From Acidimicrobiia bacterium (GTDB taxonomy: Bacteria > Actinomycetota > Acidimicrobiia > Spongiisociales > JAENVV01): a stretch of 45,010 bases of DNA. The stretch is taken from contig JAENVV010000141.1 in assembly GCA_016650365.1 (NCBI GenBank), positions 1-45,010 of the forward strand. The letters run 5' to 3'. The translations under genes were made by a program, and so were the position numbers. A model generated the notes under the pieces. It was not told where the DNA came from, did no database searches, and worked only from the letters and a program-made list of their open reading frames with translations. This document shows positions 33,532 to 41,855 of this stretch, one piece after another. Every line of letters starts with the position of its first letter. Position 1 is the stretch's first letter.

Positions 33532-34263
33532 TACCTCGGCTTGAGTGGCTTGATTGAGGCGCCACATGTAGAGACCGATTCCGACTGAGGCTGCCAGGTT
33601 GATACTCGACACCCCGCCTCTCATCGGAAAGGCGATGAGGTGGTCAGCGGCGGCCTTCGTTGTATCGGATAATCCCGTGCGCTCGCTCCCGAATGCCAGG
33701 ATGGCGTCGGTTGGAGGGATGTATCCGGCGGCATCGTCGCCTTCGGGGTCGAACGCAATGATGGGTCGGTCGGTGGGCGGCATCTCTGCGGCGTGAATTA
33801 TTGGCAAGGCGAAATGGAGTCCGGCCGACCCCCGGAGGGCCGCCGGGTGCCACGGGTTCACGTCGCCAGTCACGATGAGCCCCGAGGCTCCACCTGCCGC
33901 CGAGATGCGAATGGTCGCCCCGATGTTGCCGAGGTGGCGTGGGCCGTCGAGGAATACTATTGGCGAGGTCCGTGTGATCTCGTTGACATCAATCGGCAGT
34001 GGCCGCCTGGCGACCGCCGCCAGGCCGGTCGGGTGTGGGTGCCGGAACAGGCTGGCAAAGGTCTCCGCGTCAACGGGACTTGCCTGTTGGACGACCCGCA
34101 TCATGTCGGGAGCAACGGCTGTCAGTTGATCGAGTACCCGCTCTTGATCGTGAATCACTGCCACCACTTCCGCCCCGAAACGGTGGGCGTGTTTCACGGC
34201 GTGGAAACCCTCAAGAACTACGAGTGAAGGATCGACGGTTGCCTGCCGGAACCATTCGATCAT
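33529..34263 (-). CDS. SpoU/TrmH-family RNA 2'-O-methyltransferase
   Basis: SAM-dependent RNA ribose methylase with a trefoil-knot fold. The N-terminal L30e-like substrate domain (VVLEGFHAVKHAHRFGAEVV) precedes the three SpoU motifs: IVFLDGPRHLGNIGATIRIS (motif 1, Asn and Arg), AILAFGSERTGLS (motif 2) and FPMRGGVSSINLAASVGIGL (motif 3). The ATG at 34263 overlaps the TGA of the upstream small gene (ATGA); a GTG at 34305 is the alternative. The target RNA (tRNA or 23S rRNA) cannot be decided. Confidence 0.9.
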   Translation of the reverse strand: MIEWFRQATVDPSLVVLEGFHAVKHAHRFGAEVVAVIHDQERVLDQLTAVAPDMMRVVQQASPVDAETFASLFRHPHPTGLAAVARRPLPIDVNEITRTSPIVFLDGPRHLGNIGATIRISAAGGASGLIVTGDVNPWHPAALRGSAGLHFALPIIHAAEMPPTDRPIIAFDPEGDDAAGYIPPTDAILAFGSERTGLSDTTKAAADHLIAFPMRGGVSSINLAASVGIGLYMWRLNQATQAEV

Positions 34264-34511
34264 CTGGCGAGACGCACGGACGTGAGGTGTGCCTGTCGTA
34301 CCCACATCGGGCGGGGTCGACGTTCGTCAACAACGAGGTAGAGCGTTCCGGCAGGCTCATGGTCGGGGTTGGCATCTGCACCTGGCTGGACCCACCATCC
34401 CAGAGAGATGACATGGCCCTCGATCGGCCCGTGTCCGTCATCGGGATCTGCACTGGTGGTGACGACGAGATGTTGGGTCAGAGCCACCGCGAAATCGGCA
34501 TGATGTTCCAT
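34260..34511 (-). CDS. Small protein between prpE and trmH-like gene
   Basis: An 83-residue protein with MEHHADFAVALTQHLVVTTS, then DPDDGHGPIEGHVISLGWWV and PAGTLYLVVDERRPRPMWVR. The ATG at 34511 lies two bases after the prpE stop. Its TGA overlaps the methyltransferase ATG, so it sits in a coupled operon. The His/Asp content and beta-strand-like pattern suggest a small globular domain. I do not recognise the family. The tight coupling on both sides is the main support. Confidence 0.65.
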   Translation of the reverse strand: MEHHADFAVALTQHLVVTTSADPDDGHGPIEGHVISLGWWVQPGADANPDHEPAGTLYLVVDERRPRPMWVRQAHLTSVRLAR

Positions 34512-34513
34512 CG

Positions 34514-36406
34514 TCAAACCTTCGGATATCCGATAGTGGCGAGCGCCTCTCCGATTTCTTCGAGGATGACGGGGTCGTCAATCGTGGCCGGGACCGACCA
34601 CGATTGTGCTTCGGCGATCTTCCGCATGGTCGATCGTAGGATTTTCCCCGATCGGGTCTTGGGCAGCCGGGCAACGACCGTGGCCTCCTTGAACGCGGCC
34701 ACCGGGCCGATCCGCTGTCGGACGGCTGCGACCAGCTCGGCAACGATTTCGGCATGGTCTCGATCGACGCCGCTCTTGAGAACTACGAACCCGATCGGGA
34801 CCTGACCCTTGAGGTCGTCATCTACCCCGATCACCGCGCATTCGGCGACGTCGGGATGATCGGCCAGGATCTCCTCCATCCCGCCCGTCGAGAGCCTGTG
34901 GCCCGCCACGTTGATGATGTCGTCGATGCGACTCATAATCGAGATATAACCGTCGTTGTCCTTGAACCCGGCGTCGCCGGTCAGGTAATAGCCTGGATAT
35001 CGGGAGAGATACGAGGATTCATATCCGGCTTCGTTATTCCAAAGTGTTGGCAGCGTGCCAGGCGGCATGGGGAGTCGGATCACGACCGAGCCAATCTCGC
35101 CGGGCGGAACGATCGTGCCTTCGTCGTCAACGACCTCCACCCGATAGCCCGGAATCGGAACACCGGCCGAACCTGGTTTGACTGGCAAGAGTTCGATGCC
35201 GAGGGGATTGCCTGCCACGGCCCAGCCCGTCTCGGTTTGCCACCAGTGGTCGAGTACCGGAACGCCGAGCTTTTCGGATGCCCAGTTGAGGGTGTCGGGG
35301 TCACAACGCTCGCCGGCCAGGAAAAGAGCTTTGAAACCCGAGAGGTCGTAGTTGGCGAGGTAGCTGCCGGTGGGATCGTCTCGTTTGATGGCCCGGAAAG
35401 CCGTTGGTGCGGTGAAAAGGACCTTGACGTTGTGCTCGGCTATTACCCGCCAGAAGGTCCCCGGATCGGGAGTTCCGACTGGCTTGCCTTCAAATAGGAC
35501 GGAGGTGCATCCGGCCAGGAGGGGACCGTAGACAATGTACGAGTGCCCGACCACCCAGCCGACGTCGGAAGCTGCCCAGAACGTATCCCCGGGTTCCACT
35601 CCGTACACGTTCCGCATTGACCAGTTGAGAGCTACCGCATGGCCACCGTTGTCGCGAACAACGCCCTTGGGAACCCCGGTCGTGCCCGAGGTGTAGAGAA
35701 TGTACAACGGGTCGGTCGCCATGACCGCCACACATTCGGTTGGCTCGGCCCCTTCGATCGCCTGCTCCCAGGTTACGTCCCGGCCCTTGATCAAGTCGGC
35801 TTCCAGCTCGGGCCGTTGCAGGATGATGCAAGCCCCAGGGTCGTGGGCCGACATGGCGATTGCCTCGTCAAGGAGAGGTTTGTACGCCACAGTTCTGCCC
35901 GGTTCCAATCCACACGAGGCCGCCACGATCACCGTTGGTTGAGCGTCGTCGATCCGGGTTGCCAGCTCTTTTGCTGCGAAGCCACCGAATACCACTGAGT
36001 GAACGGCCCCGATTCGAGCACATGCCAACATGGCAATGACGGCCTCGGGAACCATTGGCATGTAGATGATGACCCGATCGCCTTTTTCGACTCCGAGGTT
36101 TCTGAGGGCTCCGGCGAACAACGCCACTCTCTCAAGTAGCTCGGCATAGGTGATGCTCTGGATCTGTCCGGTCATGGGACTGTCGTAGATGAGGGCGTTT
36201 TGCGCCGCCCGTCCGCCAGCCACATGGCGATCGAGAGCGTTGTAGCAGGTGTTCATCACACCGCCTCTAAACCAACGGTAGAACGGGCGGCGGGTGTCGT
36301 CGAGTACGACTTCGAAGGGGATGAGCCAGTCGATTTCTTCAGCAGCCTTCGCCCAGAATTGTGCTGGATCGAGCTGGGATGCTTCGTACGTCCGGGCGTA
36401 ACTCAT
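34514..36406 (-). CDS. prpE: Propionyl-CoA synthetase (PrpE-type acyl-CoA ligase)
   Basis: Activates propionate (or acetate/short acids) to the CoA thioester using ATP. An ACAS N-terminal segment (YARTYEASQLDPAQFWAKAA) leads into the AMP-binding domain: LYILYTSGTTGVPKGVVRDN is the P-loop and VLDHWWQTETGWAVAG is A5. SRIDDIINVAGHRLSTGGME is the hinge, where RLSTGGME favours PrpE over Acs. TRSGKILRSTMRKIAE holds the adenylation Lys. The 630 residues are full length. AAGGAGG precedes the ATG. It is first in an operon with the small protein and the methyltransferase. Confidence 0.93.
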   Translation of the reverse strand: MSYARTYEASQLDPAQFWAKAAEEIDWLIPFEVVLDDTRRPFYRWFRGGVMNTCYNALDRHVAGGRAAQNALIYDSPMTGQIQSITYAELLERVALFAGALRNLGVEKGDRVIIYMPMVPEAVIAMLACARIGAVHSVVFGGFAAKELATRIDDAQPTVIVAASCGLEPGRTVAYKPLLDEAIAMSAHDPGACIILQRPELEADLIKGRDVTWEQAIEGAEPTECVAVMATDPLYILYTSGTTGVPKGVVRDNGGHAVALNWSMRNVYGVEPGDTFWAASDVGWVVGHSYIVYGPLLAGCTSVLFEGKPVGTPDPGTFWRVIAEHNVKVLFTAPTAFRAIKRDDPTGSYLANYDLSGFKALFLAGERCDPDTLNWASEKLGVPVLDHWWQTETGWAVAGNPLGIELLPVKPGSAGVPIPGYRVEVVDDEGTIVPPGEIGSVVIRLPMPPGTLPTLWNNEAGYESSYLSRYPGYYLTGDAGFKDNDGYISIMSRIDDIINVAGHRLSTGGMEEILADHPDVAECAVIGVDDDLKGQVPIGFVVLKSGVDRDHAEIVAELVAAVRQRIGPVAAFKEATVVARLPKTRSGKILRSTMRKIAEAQSWSVPATIDDPVILEEIGEALATIGYPKV

Positions 36407-36714
36407 ATCAGATCGTCATCCTCCTTGGACAACGGTACCGAGTCTGATGAGGTTGTGTCGCTCGGACGTCAGGCGAAAGCTACGGGCAAATCCCTTCAGC
36501 AGTCAGGCCGCGACCACACAGAAGCTGTTCCTCAATGCTCTTGAGCGAAAATCCGTCCGAGACGGGTTGGCCGAAGGTGTGGAGTCGGACGTGCTTCTCG
36601 AGCGGAGCTTACGTCGGCTTCCGTGTGCGTTCGGAAAGTTCAACCAAGGTTCGAGAATCACGTGTAATGATGTAATATCTATTACAATCAAGGAATCTTG
36701 ACGAAGGGATAAGC
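36407..36714. other. 308-base divergent intergenic region
   Basis: Lies between prpE (minus) and the gene at 36715 (plus). It holds the prpE ribosome site, a possible stem (CGTCCGA 36554-36560 with TCGGACG 36585-36591, 24-base loop) and the TGTAATA palindrome near the right end. An 84-codon plus-strand ORF (36447-36701) has no ribosome site and no recognisable similarity. Otherwise nothing is evident. Confidence 0.5.
36671..36686. promoter_or_regulatory. TGTAATA-TC-TATTACA palindrome, likely operator
   Basis: Perfect 7-bp arms separated by two bases, 28 bases before the ATG at 36715. An extra TGTAAT at 36663-36668 lies just outside. AT-rich palindromes of this form are typical of MarR, BlaI or ribbon-helix-helix repressors, so autoregulation by the adjacent protein is possible. 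Confidence 0.6.
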
Positions 36715-37203
36715 ATGGACGATGTAAAAGCCTGGTTTGTGGGGAGACTTCCGGAAGGTTGGTTTGAGGACTTTGCGGTGAGTGGCGACCGGGATGAGAT
36801 CCTCGTCTTGGGTACGTTGCCCGGCCCACCGTCCGAAGGACTCGACGCGGATCACCTCCGGGTCGCCGAGCGGAGTCGGATCGAGGGTTTTCGGGAAGAT
36901 ACCCGGCCGCAGCGAATGAAGATTGCGGACGAAGCGCAGCGAACGTTCGACCGGAAGGTCTCTTGGGGGGCAAGTTGTGGGGAATCCCGCGCCGTATTCA
37001 CCCACCTGGCCGTTCCGGCCATGACGCGGCTTCGCCTCAAGGAACGGGCCTTGCTCGATACCCTGATCGACGGTGGAGTCGCCAGAAGTCGGAGTGAAGC
37101 CCTCGCCTGGTGCGTGCAACTGGTTGGCCAGCACGAAACCGATTGGTTGGCTGACCTACGCGAAGCCCTCGCCAACGTCGAAGCGGTGCGGGACCGCAAG
37201 TAA
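36715..37203 (+). CDS. Conserved actinobacterial protein, possible ribbon-helix-helix C-terminus
   Basis: A 162-residue protein. The N-terminal part (VKAWFVGRLPEGWFEDFAVS, then DRDEILVLGTL) and the middle (GFREDTRPQRMKIADEAQRT, then FDRKVSWGASCG) match a pattern I recall from uncharacterised actinobacterial proteins. The C-terminal LDTLIDGGVARSRSEALAWC is the shape of a CopG/ribbon-helix-helix helix pair, followed by a charged tail. AAGGGAT precedes the ATG and a perfect palindrome lies upstream, so self-repression is a reasonable idea. It reads toward the broken GMC gene. The function is not established. Confidence 0.8.
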   Translation: MDDVKAWFVGRLPEGWFEDFAVSGDRDEILVLGTLPGPPSEGLDADHLRVAERSRIEGFREDTRPQRMKIADEAQRTFDRKVSWGASCGESRAVFTHLAVPAMTRLRLKERALLDTLIDGGVARSRSEALAWCVQLVGQHETDWLADLREALANVEAVRDRK

Positions 37204-37220
37204 CCCGCCCGCTTTCTAGG

Positions 37221-37267
37221 ACGAGTGTGCATCCAGATTGGCTATGACAAATCGGACGCACACTCGA
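37221..37267. promoter_or_regulatory. 47-bp inverted-repeat element, copy 2
   Basis: The left end ACGAGTGTGCATCC is identical to copy 1 at 16621. The right end CGCACACTCG is nearly identical, and the total length is the same 47 bases. The interior differs, apart from a similarly placed GCTAT. It lies 31-77 bases before the ATG of the broken GMC gene. The copies keep their arms while the interiors drift, as expected for a protein-binding site. Confidence 0.6.
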
Positions 37268-37285
37268 CCCAGAAACGGGGTGCGG

Positions 37286-37291
37286 TAAGCT
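37286..37291 (+). promoter_or_regulatory. -10 box for broken GMC gene
   Basis: TAAGCT, 6 bases before the ATG at 37298; leaderless arrangement. Confidence 0.45.
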
Positions 37292-37297
37292 CGGCGG

Positions 37298-38871
37298 ATG
37301 TCCACCTTCGACTACGTAATCGTCGGGGCGGGTTCGGCTGGTTCGGTCCTCCCAACCGCCTGAGCGCCGATCCTGCACGGCGGGTTCTCCTCCTAGAAGC
37401 TGGCGGATCCGACCGACATCTGAATGTTGACCCGCCGGCCGCATTCTCCAAGCTCTTTCAGTCGAAACGGGACTGGAACTACTTCACGCAGCCAGAACCC
37501 GATGCAGACGATCGTCAGCTTTACTTGCCTCGGGGGAAGATGCTCGGTGGGTCTTCCTCGATGAATGCCATGATCTATTTCCGGGGCAACCGTCTTGATT
37601 ACGACGCTTGGGCGTCCTCCGGTTGTGGCGGCTGGTCCTATGAGGAGGTGCTTCCCTATTTCAAGAAAGCGGAACACAACGAACGGGGGGCGGACGCTTT
37701 TCACGGCATCGGCGGACCTTTGAATGTTGCCGATCAGCGATCGATCAACGAACTGTCCGAAGCGTTTGTCGAAGCAGCCGTTGACTTAGGGCACCCGCGA
37801 AATCCTGACTTCAACGGAGCCGATCAGGTGGGGGTGGGAGCGTACCAAGTCACTCAGAAGGAGGGGTCCGTTGGAGCACTGCCAGGGCATATCTGCGACC
37901 GGTGATGGGGCGACCCAACCTCACGGTCGAAACCAACGCGGTGGCACACAGGATTCTCATCGAGAATGGCCGGGCGGTTGGAGTGCGCTACCGCCACGGC
38001 AGCGAGATGAAGACTGCCCGGGCCGATGTCGAGGTCGTTGCGTCGGGCGGCTCATACAATTCCCCTCACTTGCTGATGTTGTCCGGCATCGGTCCTGCTG
38101 ATCACCTGACGAACTTTGGCATTTGAGGCGCTGGTTGACAACCCGAACGTTGGGGATCATCTGCAAGATCACCCCGTGGTCATGAATGCCTTCGAGGTCC
38201 ACAAACCGGTAAGCCTGGCGCATGCCGAGAAGCCTGCTCGGCTGGTCGAATACCTCGTTTTCAAGAAGGGCATGCTCTCATCGAACGTCGGCGAGGCGGG
38301 CGGTTTCGTCCATACGCGCGACGGGCTCGACGCACCGGACATCCAGTTTCATTTTGCACCTGGCTACTTCAATCGTCACGGTTTCGACCTACATGACGGA
38401 GACGCCATGACGGCCGGGCCGACCCTGGTGGCGCCGAAGAGTCGCGGATACGTGCGACTACGAAGCAGGGATCCCGAAGTTCATCCCGATATTTTGAGTA
38501 CGGCACTGAGCCATCCAGACGATCTGCGGTCGATGGTTGATGGGATCAAGATGACGAGGGAGATCCTCCGCTCGCGGGTTCTTGACGCTTATCGGGGCGC
38601 TGAGCTCCACCCGGGCGACGACGCCAAGACGGACGACGAGCTGGTCTCCTACATTCGGGCCAAGGCGGAATTGCTCTACCACCCGACGTGTACGGCCCGG
38701 ATGGGATCAGATGAGTCTGAGGCGGTAGTTGATGCACAGTTGTGCGTGTTCGGAGTCGACGGACTCCGGGTCGTAGACGCATCCGTCATGCCGACGGTCA
38801 CCCGTGGGAACACCAATGCCCCAACGATCATGATCGCCGAGAAGGCCGCTGACATGATCCTGCACGCCTGA
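37298..38871 (+). pseudogene. GMC-family FAD oxidoreductase broken by three single-base indels
   Basis: Was a choline/alcohol dehydrogenase-type flavoenzyme of about 525 residues. Starting at ATG 37298, MSTFDYVIVGAGSAGSVL is lost at about 37352 (one base missing in CTCCCAAC). The frame then reads [18 protein letters not shown] and LPRGKMLGGSSSMNAMIYFR. It is lost again at the G run 37862-37866 (one G missing; restored WSTARAYLRPVMGRPNL). It continues with ASGGSYNSPHLLMLSGIG and is lost at the T run 38122-38124 (one T extra; restored FGIEALVDNPNVGDHLQ). The last frame carries [12 protein letters not shown] and [19 protein letters not shown]. Every GMC signature is recoverable. Three lesions in one gene suggest real decay, but the homopolymer context allows sequencing error. 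Confidence 0.88.
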
Positions 38872-38992
38872 CGAAGTCAGGAGTCGCAGGGACTATCGAA
38901 TACCCGGGAATCCCGAAAGTTGCGGCGGTTTGTAGACCCTCTTCGCACTGCCCCTTGCTAACGTGGCTGGAGCGGACGATACGGGAGGATTC

Positions 38993-39448
38993 GTGGCTAG
39001 CTGGAAGGTGCTTGTCGTTCTGGCTGTTGCGTTGGCCGCCTGCGCTGGCGAGTCTTCGGCACCCGCCCCTCGGGTATTGATTGAGGGAACCAACCGGACC
39101 GTCGACGTCTCGATCAAGGAATTTGAGTTCCATCTCGCTACGACCGAGTTCTTTCGCGGTGAAACCGTTGGCTTTCATATAGTCAACGAGGGTCTGGTCT
39201 CGCACGAATTTCGACTGACCACAGACGCTGCCCTATCTGAGTTCATGGCACTTTTGCCGACCGCTGTTGACGTAGCGCTCGCCCAGCAGGCTTTTGATGA
39301 AACCACCATTGTCTACAAGCTGAAGCCGGGTGAGACTCTGGATGTGGCGGTTCCGATTGACCAAACCGATCCGTTCACGGTCCTGGTGTGTTTGATCCCC
39401 GGCCATTTCGAGGCTGGCATGAGGGAAGAATTGTTTCCCCTGCCGTAG
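38993..39448 (+). CDS. Cupredoxin-like lipoprotein
   Basis: A 151-residue surface lipoprotein with a blue-copper fold. The GTG at 38993 follows GGGAGGA by 3 bases. The signal ASWKVLVVLAVALAAC ends in a lipobox Cys. Type-1 copper ligands are a His in SHEFRL and the C-terminal CLIPGHFEAGM loop (Cys, His, Met). An insertion of about 35 residues (DAALSEFMALLPTAVDVALA) sits between the first His and the loop. It is followed by a second cupredoxin lipoprotein. It may shuttle electrons or bind copper outside the membrane, and could serve the multicopper oxidase at 1076-2449, although that gene is distant. Confidence 0.88.
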   Translation: MASWKVLVVLAVALAACAGESSAPAPRVLIEGTNRTVDVSIKEFEFHLATTEFFRGETVGFHIVNEGLVSHEFRLTTDAALSEFMALLPTAVDVALAQQAFDETTIVYKLKPGETLDVAVPIDQTDPFTVLVCLIPGHFEAGMREELFPLP

Positions 39449-39504
39449 AACAACCAGTGGGTTTTGGCGACGGCTCGTTGATTCAGAATGGTACGGTGAC
39501 TCCA

Positions 39505-39517
39505 ATATATATATATA
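39505..39517. repeat. (AT)6 dinucleotide run in promoter region
   Basis: Six and a half AT units in a roughly 60% GC genome, ending 15 bases before the ATG of the next gene and 2-3 bases before its GGGAGG ribosome site. It could supply the -10 box, and slippage could then alter promoter spacing. Confidence 0.7.
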
Positions 39518-39532
39518 GTCCGGGAGGCACTA

Positions 39533-39946
39533 ATGCAGTTTAGAAAGATACTGATTCTGATCGCCGTGCTTGGTTTCGCTTTGGCGGGTTGTGGGTCGTC
39601 CGCACCTGCCAGCGAGATCGACGTGACACTCGACGAATTCAAAATGAACCCGACGTCATGGACCGTTGCCGCAGGTGAGCAGATCACGATCAACATCACG
39701 AACGATGGCACTGTGGGTCATGAATGGGTGATTCTCCAGGATGGCGTCACCATTGCCAGTGAAGCCGACCTCCCCGAGACCGAGGAAGAGCTTCTGGCCG
39801 ACTTCGTGTATTGGGAAGAGGAAGTTGATCCTGGCAATACGGGGACCTTCACGTTCACGGCTCCAGCGGCCGGTACCTATCAGGTCATTTGTGCCATTGA
39901 GGATCACTTCAATGGTGGTATGGAAGCTGAACTGATCACCAAGTAG
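39533..39946 (+). CDS. Plastocyanin-like cupredoxin lipoprotein
   Basis: A 137-residue lipoprotein: MQFRKILILIAVLGFALAGC has a perfect lipobox (LAGC). The mature domain has the type-1 copper set: His in VGHEWVIL, then CAIEDHFNGGM near the end (Cys, His, Met). EIDVTLDEFKMNPTSWTVAA is the usual first strand. GGGAGG precedes the ATG, and a strong terminator follows. It is paralogous to the preceding gene but shorter, without the insertion. Electron transfer or copper handling at the outer face of the membrane is expected. Confidence 0.92.
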   Translation: MQFRKILILIAVLGFALAGCGSSAPASEIDVTLDEFKMNPTSWTVAAGEQITINITNDGTVGHEWVILQDGVTIASEADLPETEEELLADFVYWEEEVDPGNTGTFTFTAPAAGTYQVICAIEDHFNGGMEAELITK

Positions 39947-39963
39947 GAGTACCTGAAATCAAG

Positions 39964-39993
39964 AGAAGGGCTGCGGGTTTCCGCGGCCCTTCT
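39964..39993 (+). terminator. Rho-independent terminator after cupredoxin gene
   Basis: AGAAGGGCTGCGG pairs with CCGCGGCCCTTCT around a GTTT loop (13 bp, one G-U pair), followed by TTTGTT. It lies 18 bases after the cupredoxin stop. It also lies just before the stop of the convergent aldehyde dehydrogenase gene. Confidence 0.85.
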
Positions 39994-40012
39994 TTGTTAT
40001 GCGGTCAGTATT

Positions 40013-41761
40013 TCAGCCGCGGATGGCGGCTCCCAGAATGGGGGCCAGTGCCATCCCTGACGGGTCTGACTCCATCGCTACCAAACCTCTGGCGATGTTG
40101 TGGCTTTGCTTGTTCGACGCAAACCAGAGTGGCTTGAGTGGCTGGCGGAACGGTCCCCGTACAACCGACTTCTCGGCCTGGTCGAACATGAGCGTGTTGT
40201 GCACGATGCCCCGCCCCGACTGGATGTCGTTCAGCGGGTGGCCGGGGAATGCTCCCCAGGTGGTGCTCATGAAGGCGAAGCCCAGTCCAACCCATACGTT
40301 CACGCCGACCGTGCCATATCGCAGGTCGGCGACCGCCTGTTCGACGGCTGCGGCAATTTCGGGGTCTTTGAGTGACTTCGGGTGAACAATGAGAGAAGCC
40401 CCGAGGGTGCCCCAGGCGGTTTCATTGGCGAACCGCACGGCGTCGCGGATGTAGCTGACCACGGAGCGCTCGCTCTTGAGCGGTGCCTCACCGAAGACTC
40501 CTGCAAACGCCTCGACGGCGAAGCAGGAGTGTTCCGGGTCCTCCGTGTCGAGATCGTGAATCAGAGTCCACGGAACGGCGCCTTCAGCATGATCCCCGTG
40601 GGTGCGGACGGAGGAATGTGAAGCCTGGAAGTGTTCCCAACGTTCTCTGGCCCCCGGGTAGTACGGGCGCCGATCAGGCGTCGCGTGCAGCGCGTCGGAG
40701 ATGGCATCCAAAAGAGCTTCCCGCTGGTTCCATTTTTCGTGGGTGATCACGACTCGGGTGGCGATGCAATTGAAGCCGGCGTTGTGGGTAAGCATTCCGG
40801 CAATGTTCTCTCCCTGAAAGGCGAGATCCTTCTCAGACCAGGGTCCGGGCACGACGATGACCGGGCTCACGTTGCCAAGTTCAGACGAGATCGGTTTTGT
40901 CAGCAGTGGTTCGTTGGCTTTCTTGCGCTCGGCACCATCGGTCCCCGAACCAAAAACGATGGCATCGTGCGTTTTGTCCGAGCCCGTGATGTGGACGGAG
41001 TCGACGTTTGGGTTGGTGGCGAGATAGGCGCCAACATCGGCGCCGCCATAGACCACCGACATAAAGTCCCGCCCGATTAAGCCGGCAAAAACCTGTTCGA
41101 GGAACGGACCGATGTACTCGTTGACAGGGCTCATCTTCAACACAACCACGGCATTCTCGACGAACATTTTGTAGAGGGTGTCGGTGGGAGCGATTGACGA
41201 GATGTTGCCCGCACCAAGCACGAGGGCCAGCTCGGGGTTACGTATTGCATTGGGCTGATAGGCGGCGGCCATCGTCGAGCGGAGGTTTCCGGGAGTGATC
41301 CCTGGCTTCATCCACACCTGGCCGGTGTATCCCTGCCAGAGCACCTTGTCCCAATTATCGACAGGGAACACTTGGGCGACCGTCTGCCCGTTTGGTCGGG
41401 TGGTTATCGGACCAGGGATAACCGGGGTCCCGGTCGCCTTGATAGCCTCCAAGGACCGGATGAGCAGTCGGGCATTGCGAGCGGTGAGTACCGGCCCGGC
41501 ATGCCACTCTTCGCCGGCCACCGGTTCGTCGAACGGGATCCCCTTGGCGTCGCAGGCAGCCCGAACCCAGGCCTCACCGACCTCCACGGCATTATCGATA
41601 ACGGACTGAAGTAGCGCGATACGTTCGTCGATGTCCACCTCGAGCCACGCTCGACGATGGCTGCTGAGCAGCTCGAGGGTCGCTTCAAGCTCGCCAATGG
41701 GGGTGGGTGGTATATGCGAAGCACCCTCGGGTCTTGTGATGCTGCCAGCCAGCGTGGTCAT
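40013..41761 (-). CDS. Divergent aldehyde dehydrogenase superfamily protein
   Basis: A 582-residue enzyme, about 100 residues longer than usual. The catalytic Cys is in THNAGFNCIATRVVI and the general-base Glu is in SSELGNVSPVIVVPG. FPVDNWDKVLWQGYTGQVWM replaces the standard PWNxP segment, and VHITGSDKTHDAIVFG replaces FTGS. These changes, with an N-terminal extension (about 1-60) and an insertion near 350-420, suggest a different substrate, perhaps an acyl-CoA or bulky aldehyde. The ATG follows AGGAGG at a good distance, with TATAAA upstream. It is not close to the other aldehyde dehydrogenase here. Confidence 0.85.
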   Translation of the reverse strand: MTTLAGSITRPEGASHIPPTPIGELEATLELLSSHRRAWLEVDIDERIALLQSVIDNAVEVGEAWVRAACDAKGIPFDEPVAGEEWHAGPVLTARNARLLIRSLEAIKATGTPVIPGPITTRPNGQTVAQVFPVDNWDKVLWQGYTGQVWMKPGITPGNLRSTMAAAYQPNAIRNPELALVLGAGNISSIAPTDTLYKMFVENAVVVLKMSPVNEYIGPFLEQVFAGLIGRDFMSVVYGGADVGAYLATNPNVDSVHITGSDKTHDAIVFGSGTDGAERKKANEPLLTKPISSELGNVSPVIVVPGPWSEKDLAFQGENIAGMLTHNAGFNCIATRVVITHEKWNQREALLDAISDALHATPDRRPYYPGARERWEHFQASHSSVRTHGDHAEGAVPWTLIHDLDTEDPEHSCFAVEAFAGVFGEAPLKSERSVVSYIRDAVRFANETAWGTLGASLIVHPKSLKDPEIAAAVEQAVADLRYGTVGVNVWVGLGFAFMSTTWGAFPGHPLNDIQSGRGIVHNTLMFDQAEKSVVRGPFRQPLKPLWFASNKQSHNIARGLVAMESDPSGMALAPILGAAIRG

Positions 41762-41855
41762 TTGTGCCTCCTGTCTTTTATACCGTATCGCATCCGGTGA
41801 TCTTGGGGCGGGCGAGGGCCGCTAACGTTTTCCGCTCACCCAATAAGGATTCAGC

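Noticed and set aside
36447-36701. 84-codon plus-strand ORF in the intergenic region upstream of 36715
   Set aside because: No ribosome site, no TANNNT box at the right distance, no recognisable sequence, and it runs through the palindromic operator.
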